Below, piece by piece: positions 26,714 to 35,322 of a DNA stretch of 64,000 nucleotides (position 1 is its first letter; each line of letters opens with the position of its first letter). Under the pieces are notes generated by a model. The model was not told the origin of the DNA, ran no database searches, and saw only the letters and a program-made list of their open reading frames with translations. This DNA is from Saccharofermentans sp. (GTDB lineage Bacteria > Bacillota > Clostridia > Saccharofermentanales > Saccharofermentanaceae). The position numbers were made by a program, and so were the translations under genes. The stretch is from contig JAKSRH010000001.1 in assembly GCA_024403675.1 (NCBI GenBank), positions 62,001 through 126,000 of the forward strand, read 5' to 3'.

Positions 26714-27520
26714 ATGATTATATATAAAGAAAAATATGAATTGATGTCAGCGCTTTATATTCGCATGAATCGTCTTGCGGTACTGATTGAAAAGAAACGA
26801 CAGGCCCTGGAAAATGTTCCTGAGGGGTTACTTAGAGTTGTAGTTACTAATGGTAAGGTTAGATATTATTTTCGTAAAAATACTAAAGACTTAAATGGCG
26901 AGTATCTACCAGCCACAGAGAAGGCGCTAATAGTGGCTTTGGCGCAAAAAGAATATGATATTCGTGCTCTGAAAATGATGGAAGCGGAATATAACGAGAT
27001 TAATAAGGTGCTCAAAAAGTGTGCTTCATGGAATCTCGAGAATTTATATAAACGTTTGCCAGATAAGAAAAAGCGTATTATTGAGCCTTGTGAAGTTGAC
27101 ATAAGAAAGGCGGTTGATGATTGGAAAAATCAACCGTATATAAAAAAGCCTAATGATCAGGACGATAGATTTGTTACTAAGAGTGGAGTTATAGTTCGTT
27201 CTAAGTCTGAAACTTTAATTGGAGACAATCTTGATTCAGAAAATGTTCCTTATAGATATGAGTTTCCAGTAGTTATTAATGGTAAAGTTTGGAATCCTGA
27301 TTTTAATTGCCTTAATGTCAGAACCTTTGTTGAGTATTATTGGGAACATTTTGGGCAAATGGAAAATCCGCAGTATTGTCAGTCGACGCTTCAGAAAATA
27401 AAGATTTATACATCTAATGGATATCTTGCGGGTGTTAATATGATATACACTTTTGAATCCCTATCTGTGCCGCTCACCAGTAAACATATCTATGAGACTA
27501 TAGAGATGTATCTGAGATAG
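26714..27520 (+). CDS. PD-(D/E)XK nuclease-like protein
   Basis: 268 residues starting at ATG 26714 after GGAGGG. The N-terminal half is helical and Lys-rich. The C-terminal half resembles a family of restriction-endonuclease-fold proteins seen in Lachnospiraceae: VRSKSE, YRYEFPV, WNPDF with Asp196, EYYWEH with Glu207 and Glu211, and a downstream Lys in LQKIKIY, giving a plausible E-x(n)-D-x(n)-ExK active site. The stop codon is itself part of the first octamer of the palindrome array that follows, so the array may be in its 3' untranslated region or be its target. Function unknown. Confidence 0.7.
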   Translation: MIIYKEKYELMSALYIRMNRLAVLIEKKRQALENVPEGLLRVVVTNGKVRYYFRKNTKDLNGEYLPATEKALIVALAQKEYDIRALKMMEAEYNEINKVLKKCASWNLENLYKRLPDKKKRIIEPCEVDIRKAVDDWKNQPYIKKPNDQDDRFVTKSGVIVRSKSETLIGDNLDSENVPYRYEFPVVINGKVWNPDFNCLNVRTFVEYYWEHFGQMENPQYCQSTLQKIKIYTSNGYLAGVNMIYTFESLSVPLTSKHIYETIEMYLR

Positions 27521-27798
27521 TATTAGAAACTTAAAATTTGAAAATTAGTACTATGGCGAATAGTACTAATAATTGCATTTGATGAAATTAGTACTATGTT
27601 TTGGTTTGTGGAAGCGCTTTTTGCATTGAATATAGTGATGTTTTTGTACGCGAAATGTGACTGAAGTAGTATTAAAAAATAAAACTCGCGAAATTAGTAC
27701 TACATTTGGACCTGATAGATAGTATTAATTTTACGAAAATAAAAATTTAGTACTAAAAACCATAGTACTAATTTTTAAAAATTGCATTTTTAGTACTA
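27518..27798. repeat. Ordered array of TAGTACTA palindromes (five inverted-repeat units)
   Basis: Exact TAGTACTA occurs at 27546, 27561, 27589, 27695, 27748, 27763 and 27791; TAGTATTA at 27518, 27667 and 27720. They form five pairs with start-to-start distance 28: 27518/27546, 27561/27589, 27667/27695, 27720/27748, 27763/27791. The right member is always TAGTACTA; the left is TAGTATTA or TAGTACTA, a change that keeps pairing (G-U) in a plus-strand RNA. Extended by one base the arms are mostly 9 bp around 18 variable bases. The set 27518-27561 recurs at 27720-27763. It fills the gap before the DUF3795 gene. No known repeat family recognised. Confidence 0.85.
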
Positions 27799-27869
27799 CT
27801 TTGCCCATGCCCATACTTCATAACTGCCCATGTCGCGCGCACTACAAGCTATAGTGTTAAAATATTTAC

Positions 27870-28265
27870 ATGAATAGAGAAAGTAAAATCATTGCAGCGT
27901 GTGGTAATGACTGCGCCAAGTGTCCTAGACATCTCCCTAAGACGGAGGATGAGCTTCACGAGACGGCAATTTTATGGGCGAAGATAGGGTATCGCGACCA
28001 CGTAGTAACAAATGAGGAGATAGCGTGCGAGGGTTGTAAGCCAACAAATTGGTGTCGCTATCATGTGATAAGTGGCGTAACTGAAAAGGGGATTAACAAC
28101 TGTGGTGAGTGCATTGATTACCCTTGCGCTAATATTAAAAACTGCTTCGAAGTAACTGAAAGCTTTGCCCCTAAGTGTAGGGAAGTGTGTTCTGACGAGG
28201 AGTACGAGCAGATGCGAGAGGCATTCTTCGAGAAAAGGCAAAATCTGGAGAAAAACAATGATTAA
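27870..28265 (+). CDS. DUF3795 cysteine-rich protein
   Basis: 131 residues with many cysteines in the DUF3795 arrangement: CGNDCAKCPRH near the start, CEGCKPTNWCRY in the middle and CGECIDYPC later, probably binding a metal or iron-sulfur cluster. No Shine-Dalgarno is visible before the ATG; a TATAGT box lies at 27850-27855, so the leader would be very short. It overlaps the GH31 gene start by eight bases, so GH31 may be coupled to it. Confidence 0.82.
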   Translation: MNRESKIIAACGNDCAKCPRHLPKTEDELHETAILWAKIGYRDHVVTNEEIACEGCKPTNWCRYHVISGVTEKGINNCGECIDYPCANIKNCFEVTESFAPKCREVCSDEEYEQMREAFFEKRQNLEKNND

Positions 28266-29973
28266 AAAATACATATACGGCAATCCATTTCCAACAGAGG
28301 CGGTAGTAGAGAATATAGAAGTAGCTTCGGGTGAACAGGAAGTTTTCAAACTCGAGGATGGCGCGTTCCTGTTTACTATGAGTGACGACGATATCGTCTA
28401 TGGTCTTGGTGAGCAGATAAGAGGTATCAATAAGCGTGGTTGGCAGTATGTGAATTGGAATTTCGACAACCCACATCACCACGAAGATACACGTTCTCTG
28501 TATGGATCTCATAATTTTATTATCATTAGTGGCAAGAAAACTTTTGGTGTTTTCTTTGATTATGCAGGTGAGATTGTTTTTGATATTGGATACACTGTGC
28601 GCTCAAAAATGACAGTTAGACCTGCATCTATGAATCTAGTTCTCTATATTATTGATGGTGAGAACGAGAAAGATATTGTTAAGCAGTTTAGAGGTATTAT
28701 CGGTAAAAGTTATATTCCTCCTTTCTGGGCATTTGGATATGGTCAGAGTCGCTGGGGATATAAGGATGAGCACGATATCCGCGAGGTAGCACAGAAATAT
28801 AAGGAAAAGGAAATCCCTCTTGATAGTATTTATATGGATATCGATTACATGGAACGCTATAAGGATTTCACAGTAAATAAGGAGCGTTTCCCAGATTTTA
28901 TGAAGCCAGAAGCTAGAGTGTGGTTTGGTGCGAAGTATAAAACGCTTATGGATCTTGGCATTGATGGATTCTGGAATGATATGAATGAGCCAGCAATTTT
29001 CTATGTCGAGGACAAATTAAACGAGACCTTAAATAAGATGCAGGAATTAAACGGTACTAATGTCGGTATCGATGAGTTCTTTGATATGACAGGTAGAGTT
29101 GGTGGGCTTAATGGCAACAAGGATTACTACAGTAATTTTTACCATCAAGTTGACGGCAAACTAGTAAATCACAAAGAAATTCATAATCTTTATGGTATGA
29201 ATATGACTCGTGCGGCAAACGAAGCGCTCGAGAAAATTAAGCCAGATGAGAAGACTCTTTTCTTTTCCAGATCATCTTATATTGGTGCTCATCGATATGG
29301 TGGAATATGGCAGGGTGACAATAAGTCATGGTGGGGACATATTCTTCAGTCTATGCAGCAGCTTCCAGCTCTTAACATGGCGGGATTTATGTTTATTGGT
29401 GCAGATGTCGGAGGGTTTGGCTGCGATACTACAGAGGATCTTATGATTAGATGGCTTCAGTATTCTATGTTCACGCCATTGTTCCGCAATCACTCTGCCA
29501 TGGGCACTAGAGAGCAAGAGCTTTATAGATTTTCTATGGTAGATGACATGAAGGAAATGATTAAAATCAGATACTGCCTTATCCCATATTTATATGAGAC
29601 ATTTATGAAGGCAGTGGATAACGACGACATGATGTTCCGTCCACTCGGTTTTGACTTCCCAGTAGATGATGAGGCAAAGTCAGTAGACGACCAGCTTCTT
29701 CTTGGTAACGAACTGATGATTGCGCCAATCTATAAGCAAAACGCCAAGGGTAGATATGTGTATCTTCCAGAGGATATGATGCTTATTAGGATGCGTAGCT
29801 ATAGTGACTATGAGACAGAAGTCTTAAGTAAGGGGCATCACTATGTGAAGACTGACCTTAATGAGCTTGTGTTCTTTATCCGAAATGGTAAGTCTATCCC
29901 ATGGGGTGAGCCAGCAAGTTCTACTGCGACTATCGACATGAGTAAGTTAACTCGTCTCGGATTTGTAGTATAA
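28258..29973 (+). CDS. GH31 alpha-glucosidase, probably internally deleted
   Basis: Family 31 glycosidase of 571 residues. The nucleophile Asp241 lies in FWNDMNEPAIF and the acid/base Asp354 in WQGDNKSWW. The N-terminal beta domain and the catalytic opening PPFWAFGYGQSRWGYKDE are normal. However, NKERFPDF (FPDF at 211-214) runs straight into MKPEARVWFG; in relatives these belong to two separate FPDF motifs about 60 residues apart, with barrel strands and the segment ending VWPG..FPDF between. The frame is open, so this looks like an in-frame deletion between two FPDF-coding sites. The protein is probably inactive. Start at 28258 with GGAG upstream. Confidence 0.82.
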   Translation: MIKKYIYGNPFPTEAVVENIEVASGEQEVFKLEDGAFLFTMSDDDIVYGLGEQIRGINKRGWQYVNWNFDNPHHHEDTRSLYGSHNFIIISGKKTFGVFFDYAGEIVFDIGYTVRSKMTVRPASMNLVLYIIDGENEKDIVKQFRGIIGKSYIPPFWAFGYGQSRWGYKDEHDIREVAQKYKEKEIPLDSIYMDIDYMERYKDFTVNKERFPDFMKPEARVWFGAKYKTLMDLGIDGFWNDMNEPAIFYVEDKLNETLNKMQELNGTNVGIDEFFDMTGRVGGLNGNKDYYSNFYHQVDGKLVNHKEIHNLYGMNMTRAANEALEKIKPDEKTLFFSRSSYIGAHRYGGIWQGDNKSWWGHILQSMQQLPALNMAGFMFIGADVGGFGCDTTEDLMIRWLQYSMFTPLFRNHSAMGTREQELYRFSMVDDMKEMIKIRYCLIPYLYETFMKAVDNDDMMFRPLGFDFPVDDEAKSVDDQLLLGNELMIAPIYKQNAKGRYVYLPEDMMLIRMRSYSDYETEVLSKGHHYVKTDLNELVFFIRNGKSIPWGEPASSTATIDMSKLTRLGFVV

Positions 29974-30059
29974 AAATTTGTTATTTTTCAAATAAATCTA
30001 TTAGAGAATCACTTTCTTTCTCACATAAAATCAAGATAAGAAATTTAGGAGGAATATCT

Positions 30060-31409
30060 ATGGGGTTTCCAGAAGGTTTTATGTGGGGTGGTGCGTCATC
30101 CGCATATCAGATAGAAGGTGCTTATAAGGCTGACGGTAAGGGCCTTAATGTGTGGGATGTTTATACACATCAGCCAGGTCACGTTAAGCATTTCGAAAAC
30201 GGTGACGTGGCTTGTGATCACTATAATAAGTATAAGGAAGATGTTGCTCTTTTTAAGGAGCTTGGTATCAAGTGTTATCGTTTCTCAATTAACTGGCCAC
30301 GTATTTTGCCTAATGGTGTTGGTGAAGTTAATGAGGCAGGTATTAAGTTTTATAGTGACCTTATTGATGAGCTTATTAAGGCAGGTATCGAGCCGGTTGT
30401 TTCCCTTTATCACTGGGAGTATCCACATGAGCTTTTTAAGAAGGGTGCTTGGCTTAACCCCGAGTCTCCACTTTGGTTTGAAGAGTATGTAAAGGTTGTT
30501 GTTGATGCTTTTTCAGATAGAGTTAAGTACTGGATGACAATCAATGAACCACAGTGTGTTGTTGGTTGTGATTATATGACAGGTTCTCACGCACCATTTA
30601 TGAAGCACGAAAGATGTGACCTTATACTTATGGTTCACAATGTGCTTTTAAGTCATGGTAGAGCAGTTAAATACATTAGAGAGCATGCAAAGCAGCCAGG
30701 TAAAATTGGTATTGTGCCTACTGCGCCTGTATTCGTTCCTAAGGATAATTCTAAGGAAGCTATCGAGGAAGCTAGAGCAAAGACTTTTGATATGCGTAAT
30801 GCAGGCCTTTTTTCTGTAAGTCTTTGGTCTGATCCTATTTTCCTTGGTAAATATCCAGAGGAGTGTAAGGAGTTCTTTGGTGACTCCATGATTACTCCAT
30901 CCAAGGAAGATATGGACCTTATTTCACAGGAACTCGATTTCTATTCATGTACAATTTATTACTCATCTTCTACACCTGTCCCTGACAATGTTCAGTATAA
31001 GGAAAATGAGTATCAGGGTGACCCTAGAACTACAATTAATTGGGTAGTTCATGAGGATGTTATGTACTGGATGTGTAAGTTCATGTATGAGCGTTATAAG
31101 AAGCCGATTTTTGTAGCAGAAAATGGTATGGCTAACATGGACTGGGTAAGCCTTGATGGTAAGGTACATGACCCACAGCGTATTGATTTCACACATCGTT
31201 ATCTCCTTCAGATGAAGAAGGCAATTGATGAGGGTGTGCCAGCTCTTGGATATATTCATTGGTCTGTAATGGATAACTTCGAATGGGCGCATGGTTATTC
31301 ACAGAGATTTGGACTTATCTATGTTGACTATGCCACACAGAAGAGGACAATTAAAGATAGTGGTTACTGGTATAGAGAAGTAATCGAGAATAACGGAGGT
31401 AACTTGTAA
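30060..31409 (+). CDS. GH1 beta-glucosidase / 6-phospho-beta-glucosidase-like
   Basis: Cytoplasmic family 1 glycosidase, 449 residues, with opening FPEGFMWGGASSAYQIEGA, acid/base Glu163 in TINEPQ and nucleophile Glu354 in FVAENGM; the C-terminal aglycone region WSVMDNFEWAHGYSQRFG favours plain beta-glucosides over phosphorylated ones. AGGAGG precedes the start. Its stop overlaps the next start (TAATG), so it is coupled to the flavoprotein gene. Confidence 0.95.
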   Translation: MGFPEGFMWGGASSAYQIEGAYKADGKGLNVWDVYTHQPGHVKHFENGDVACDHYNKYKEDVALFKELGIKCYRFSINWPRILPNGVGEVNEAGIKFYSDLIDELIKAGIEPVVSLYHWEYPHELFKKGAWLNPESPLWFEEYVKVVVDAFSDRVKYWMTINEPQCVVGCDYMTGSHAPFMKHERCDLILMVHNVLLSHGRAVKYIREHAKQPGKIGIVPTAPVFVPKDNSKEAIEEARAKTFDMRNAGLFSVSLWSDPIFLGKYPEECKEFFGDSMITPSKEDMDLISQELDFYSCTIYYSSSTPVPDNVQYKENEYQGDPRTTINWVVHEDVMYWMCKFMYERYKKPIFVAENGMANMDWVSLDGKVHDPQRIDFTHRYLLQMKKAIDEGVPALGYIHWSVMDNFEWAHGYSQRFGLIYVDYATQKRTIKDSGYWYREVIENNGGNL

Positions 31410-32026
31410 TGAAAGTGCTTATTCTTAATGGAAGTCCTAGAGTTGATGGTAATACTTCAATCGCTGTAAATAAGATGGTTGAGGTGTTTAACCAGGAGGG
31501 TGTAGATACTGAGGTGGTTCAGGTAGGAATACAGGCTATTCGTGGTTGTATCGCGTGTGGTAAGTGTGGTGAACTGGGTAAGTGCGTCTTTGATGATGTT
31601 GTTAATGAGATTGCGCCTAAGTTCGAGCAAGTAGATGGCCTTGTAGTTGCTTCTCCTGTTTATTACGCAGCTTCTAATGCGACTGTTGAAGCTCTTCTTC
31701 AGAGACTTTTCTATAGTTCCCATTTTGACAAGACAATGAAAGTTGGCGCAGCCGTTGTTTGTGCTCGTCGTGGTGGTTGTTCTGCTGCCTTTGATGAGCT
31801 AAATAAGTTCTTTACTATAAGTGGTATGCCAGTGGCATCTAGTGTTTATTGGAATAGTATTCACGGTGGCGCTAAGGGAGATGCTGAACAGGATCTTGAA
31901 GGCATCAGTGTAATGCAGCAACTTGCTCATAATATGTCTTTCCTTATGAAGAGTATTGCGCTTGGTAAGGAAAAGTATGGCGAGCCAACTAAAGTAGACA
32001 GACAGTGGACAAATTTCATTCGATAA
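31409..32026 (+). CDS. Flavodoxin-like NADPH-dependent FMN reductase
   Basis: 205 residues, family of iron-sulfur flavoprotein / NAD(P)H:quinone reductases: phosphate-binding NGSPRVDGNT, Cys motif CIACGKCGELGKC typical of the Isf-type subgroup, and SPVYYAASNA flavin loop. Translationally coupled to the GH1 gene and followed by a nitroreductase. It probably handles small-molecule reduction; no substrate can be assigned. Confidence 0.88.
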   Translation: MKVLILNGSPRVDGNTSIAVNKMVEVFNQEGVDTEVVQVGIQAIRGCIACGKCGELGKCVFDDVVNEIAPKFEQVDGLVVASPVYYAASNATVEALLQRLFYSSHFDKTMKVGAAVVCARRGGCSAAFDELNKFFTISGMPVASSVYWNSIHGGAKGDAEQDLEGISVMQQLAHNMSFLMKSIALGKEKYGEPTKVDRQWTNFIR

Positions 32027-32045
32027 CATTAGGAGAATTATAACC

Positions 32046-32567
32046 ATGGCAGAAACATTAAAGACATTAGAGACAAGAAGAAGTTGTAGAAGCTATAAGC
32101 CAGAGCTTATCGAAGAAGAGAAGCTTCAGGCAATTATCAAGGCTGGTACTTATGCTGCTACAGGTATGGGTAAGCAGGCTCCAATTATTATTGCAGTTAC
32201 TAACAAAGAACTTCGCGATAAGCTTTCCGTTATGAATGCGGCTGTTATGGGAGCTAACATGGATCCATTTTATGGTGCGCCAGAGCTTCTTATCGTTCTT
32301 GCAAATAAGGCAGTGCCAACATACCTTTACGACGGTTCCCTCGTTATGGGTAACCTCATGAATGCGGCAGCAGATCTAGGTGTTGCTAGCTGCTGGATCC
32401 ACCGGGCTAAGGAAGAGTTCGAGTCAGAAGAGGGAAAGGCAATTCTTGCATCTCTTGGTATCGAGGGTGACTATGAGGGTATTGGACACCTTGTTCTTGG
32501 CTACGCAAATGGTCCTGAGAATGCACCAGCTCCTCGTAAGGAAGATTACGTTTATTACATCAGATAA
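32046..32567 (+). CDS. Nitroreductase family protein
   Basis: 173 residues, FMN-dependent nitroreductase fold. The N-terminal motif ETRRSCRSYKPE binds FMN phosphate, and GVASCWIHRAKEEF near the middle is typical of the short clostridial subgroup. TAGGAGAA precedes the ATG. Third gene in the GH1-flavoprotein-nitroreductase run; the next gene, an aldo/keto reductase, is broken. Confidence 0.9.
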   Translation: MAETLKTLETRRSCRSYKPELIEEEKLQAIIKAGTYAATGMGKQAPIIIAVTNKELRDKLSVMNAAVMGANMDPFYGAPELLIVLANKAVPTYLYDGSLVMGNLMNAAADLGVASCWIHRAKEEFESEEGKAILASLGIEGDYEGIGHLVLGYANGPENAPAPRKEDYVYYIR

Positions 32568-32579
32568 GGTGACGCATTA

Positions 32580-33273
32580 TGTACAAGGCAGCAGATAATC
32601 GTTACGACTATATGCAGTACGAAAGATGCGGTAGAAGTGGTATTAAACTTCCACGTGTATCCCTTGGACTTTGGCATAACTTTGGTTCAGTGTAGTTCAC
32701 TCTGGTGCTCTTTATGAGATTCTCCTTCGTCGTAAGATTCCTATGATTATCATGGAGCCAGTTAAGGGTGGTACTCTTGCAAATATGGCACCTGATATTA
32801 AGGCTATGTTTAAGGAGGCTAATCCAGATGCATCTGTTGCTTCCTGGGCTCTTAGATTTGTTGGTAGTATGGAAGGTGTTGGTACTATTCTTAGTGGTAT
32901 GTCTAACCCAGAGCAGATTGCAGATAACCTTAAGACATTTACTGACTTTAAGCCACTTAATGAGGATGAGAAGACTCTTATCGATAATGTAGTTAAGAAG
33001 ATGCTTGATAATCCACTTATTGGTTGTACTGGTTGCCGTTACTGCGTTGATGGTTGCCCTGCAAATATCCTTATCCCAGATGTATTTAGTGCTATTAATA
33101 CACTTCGTAACTTCCCTGGAGATATGCGCCCTAGATTCTTCTACGGTGGCCTTAAGGATAGAGGTGCAGCTTGTGATGCATGTCTCGAGTGTGGTCAGTG
33201 TGAGGCGGTTTGTCCACAGCACTTGCCAATCATTGAGCTTATGAAGGAAGCATCCTCGATTCTTGATGTTTAA
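32580..33273 (+). pseudogene. Chimeric remnant of two aldo/keto reductases
   Basis: From ATG 32580 the frame encodes a normal start of a YghZ-type aldo/keto reductase (to LPRVSLGLWHNFGSV, about 37 residues) and then stops at TAG 32693-32695. From about 32692, one frame over, the sequence reads VVHSGALYE...IIMEPVKGGTLAN and continues to a ferredoxin-type C-terminus with CTGCRYCVDGCPAN and CDACLECGQCEAVC, which belongs to the other, [4Fe-4S]-carrying AKR subfamily. So the 5' end of one gene is joined to the 3' half of another; a deletion between neighbouring genes is likely. The downstream part has an internal ATG (32743) but lacks the N-terminal barrel and catalytic Tyr. Confidence 0.82.
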
Positions 33274-33292
33274 TTGATATAATCACCAATTT

Positions 33293-33330
33293 ATCGCCCT
33301 ATAAAGTGTGTGCTTTGTAGGGCGATTTTG
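33293..33330 (+). terminator. Terminator after the aldo/keto reductase remnant
   Basis: ATCGCCCTATAAAG (33293-33306) pairs with CTTTGTAGGGCGAT (33313-33326), one mismatch, loop TGTGTG, then a T-rich run. Confidence 0.85.
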
Positions 33331-33341
33331 TATTTATGAGA

Positions 33342-33360
33342 TGTTATACTTCAGAAGTAT
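33342..33360 (+). promoter_or_regulatory. Extended -10 promoter overlapped by a 15-bp palindrome before the xylanase
   Basis: TGTTATACT fits TGnTATAAT (extended -10, hexamer 33345-33350). ATACTTC-A-GAAGTAT (33346-33360) is a perfect palindrome that overlaps that hexamer and the likely start point, so a repressor bound there would block initiation. The regulator is not evident in the window. Confidence 0.55.
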
Positions 33361-33381
33361 TTGAATAAGGGGATAAGATTT

Positions 33382-34629
33382 ATGAAAAAGAAACTAATCG
33401 CTACTATTTTGATGGTGGCTATGGCTATACCTATGTTCACAGCTTGCTCCAAGAAAGAGGTTACACTTAAGAGTGTATTTGGTTCGGAGGATAGCATTCA
33501 GGGTAGAGCAGGTGTATGTGTGCCTTATTCGGCACTTGAGGACGAGGCGAGAATGGAACTCGTTTGTCGTGAGTACAATAGCGTTACTTGTGAAAATGAG
33601 ATGAAGCCAGAAAGCACTCTTGGTCAGACTCCTAATTTTACAAATGAAGTTGATGCGTACGGTGACAAGATCCCAGAGCTTGATTTTTCCAGAGCTGATG
33701 CCATTCTTGATTATATTTTGGACTATAACTCCAAGAATCCTGATGACACTATTCTTGTTAGAGGTCATGTTCTTGTATGGCACTCACAGACACCATCTTG
33801 GTTTTTTCGTGAGGGTTACTCTTCTACAGGAGACTATGTTTCCAAAGAGCAGATGCTTTACCGTGAAGAGTGGTACATTAAGTCTGTTATGGAGCACTTC
33901 GACGGTGAGGGTTCTCCATACCATGGATTGATTTATGCATGGGATGTCGTTAATGAGCAGATAGAACTTAATGACCGTAATAGTGACACTAATCCAAATG
34001 GCCTTAGAACAAGACAAAATGGCGTGCCAACAGATTGGTATCAGGTATTCCAAGGTGATGATGCTTATATCACACAGGCTTTCGTATACGCTAATAAATA
34101 TGCACCTGCCACAGTGAAGCTTTTTTACAACGACTACAATGATGCAGATATAGCGAAAGCACGCACTATTTGTAGACTTATCGAGAAAATTAAGGCAACA
34201 GATGGTGCGCGTATTGATGGCATGGGTATGCAAGGCCATTACGGTATCGACTGGAACTATACAATTGATATTGAGAAAGCGCTTCGCCTTTACTCTGAGG
34301 TGGTAGACGAGGTTCAGATTACAGAACTTGATCTTCAGACAGGATCTCAGTTTGATGGTTATCACTATGAGGAAGAATATGAGCGACAGGCTGAGTGGTA
34401 TGGACTTCTTTTTGCTATGCTTGCCCGTGTAGATAAAGAGGAGGGTATAGACGTTACGGCGGTTACATTCTGGGGTACACACGATTCAGCATCATGGCTT
34501 AATGATACGTCTAGCGTAGGTGGTGGTTCAGATGGTTCTCGTAAGCAAATGCCACTTCTCTTTGATGGGGAAATGAATAAGAAACCTGCGTATTATGTAA
34601 TTACTGGTACGGAGCCAGAGAATAAGTAA
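33382..34629 (+). CDS. GH10 endo-1,4-beta-xylanase lipoprotein
   Basis: Retaining xylanase of 415 residues anchored to the cell surface: a lipoprotein signal peptide (MKKKLIATI..., lipobox FTAC) precedes the single GH10 barrel. Acid/base Glu192 is in WDVVNEQ and nucleophile Glu315 in QITELDL; HVLVWHSQTP and FWGTHD are further GH10 markers. No carbohydrate-binding module. Start at 33382 has AAGGGG upstream; a TTG 21 bases earlier is less likely. Products would be taken up and handled by the GH51 and GH1 enzymes nearby. Monocistronic, with its own promoter and terminator. Confidence 0.95.
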   Translation: MKKKLIATILMVAMAIPMFTACSKKEVTLKSVFGSEDSIQGRAGVCVPYSALEDEARMELVCREYNSVTCENEMKPESTLGQTPNFTNEVDAYGDKIPELDFSRADAILDYILDYNSKNPDDTILVRGHVLVWHSQTPSWFFREGYSSTGDYVSKEQMLYREEWYIKSVMEHFDGEGSPYHGLIYAWDVVNEQIELNDRNSDTNPNGLRTRQNGVPTDWYQVFQGDDAYITQAFVYANKYAPATVKLFYNDYNDADIAKARTICRLIEKIKATDGARIDGMGMQGHYGIDWNYTIDIEKALRLYSEVVDEVQITELDLQTGSQFDGYHYEEEYERQAEWYGLLFAMLARVDKEEGIDVTAVTFWGTHDSASWLNDTSSVGGGSDGSRKQMPLLFDGEMNKKPAYYVITGTEPENK

Positions 34630-34634
34630 TAGTA

Positions 34635-34667
34635 AAGCCTCAGTTTTATGACTGAGGCTTGTTTTTT
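34635..34667 (+). terminator. Terminator after the xylanase gene
   Basis: AAGCCTCAG (34635-34643) and CTGAGGCTT (34652-34660) form a 9-bp stem, followed by GTTTTTT. The end of the convergent membrane-protein gene lies within it. Confidence 0.9.
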
Positions 34668-35248
34668 GGCATAATAGGATTTTTATCTTCTAGTGATAAC
34701 TCTAGGAAGAGAAGGAAAATAATTACATTTTCCCAGATGAAAATATTGCTTTTAAATTCCTCTATCTTGGCGGTGTACATAAATACGAATAGTGCTGAGT
34801 ACAGAAGACCACATAGGGCAAATAACCTTTGTTCAGCTCTTACGCCCCAGATAAACATAACTAGAAACGAGACAGCAATGCCCAATATCAAACCATATGC
34901 AAAGCTTTTGTGCGTTTGGGTTAGGAGAGGGTTGGATTTACCAACCGATGGGAACCATGCGCATCCCATAATTTGAGTTAGGACAAAGATATATACATAT
35001 TTTCTTATGAGCTTGAATTTGGTCTTAATGATGTAAATGAAAAGGAACAAGCAAATGGCAGAGCACATGATGAAATAAAGTGTAGAAGTCCAACGCTGCA
35101 GACCTATATACTTTGAAACCGTTAAATTCATCTCATATGGGTGCTTGTTAGATATCCAGGCTGAAAAAACGACAATTACAATCGTGAGGATGTAAATCTC
35201 TGCTGCCCATAAAAGATATTTCTTGTTACTCTTGATAATGCTTCTCAA
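34646..35248 (-). CDS. Six-helix membrane protein of unknown function
   Basis: 200 residues with about six hydrophobic segments spaced through the whole length and short loops; resembles small DUF998-like integral membrane proteins but I cannot assign it. The likely start is TTG at 35248 (protein MRSIIKSNKK), since no in-frame ATG appears before the first helix; the ribosome site is weak (AGGTTGG). Divergent from the blaI operon and convergent with the xylanase gene. Confidence 0.65.
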   Translation of the reverse strand: MRSIIKSNKKYLLWAAEIYILTIVIVVFSAWISNKHPYEMNLTVSKYIGLQRWTSTLYFIMCSAICLFLFIYIIKTKFKLIRKYVYIFVLTQIMGCAWFPSVGKSNPLLTQTHKSFAYGLILGIAVSFLVMFIWGVRAEQRLFALCGLLYSALFVFMYTAKIEEFKSNIFIWENVIIFLLFLELSLEDKNPIMPKNKPQS

Positions 35249-35322
35249 TTACTAAAACCAACCTATTCCTTATCCTTTTCTATTTTACTATTTGTTGAAG
35301 GATTAATCCATTGTTATTAGTT

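Noticed and set aside
27518..27798. CRISPR array
   Set aside because: The repeats are only 8-9 bases and palindromic, spacing alternates between 15, 25, 28 and longer distances, and no cas gene is in the window.
28165..28257. Upstream start extending the GH31 gene
   Set aside because: The extra 31 codons lie wholly within the DUF3795 gene in another frame, and the ATG at 28258 has its own GGAG site and gives the normal GH31 N-terminus.
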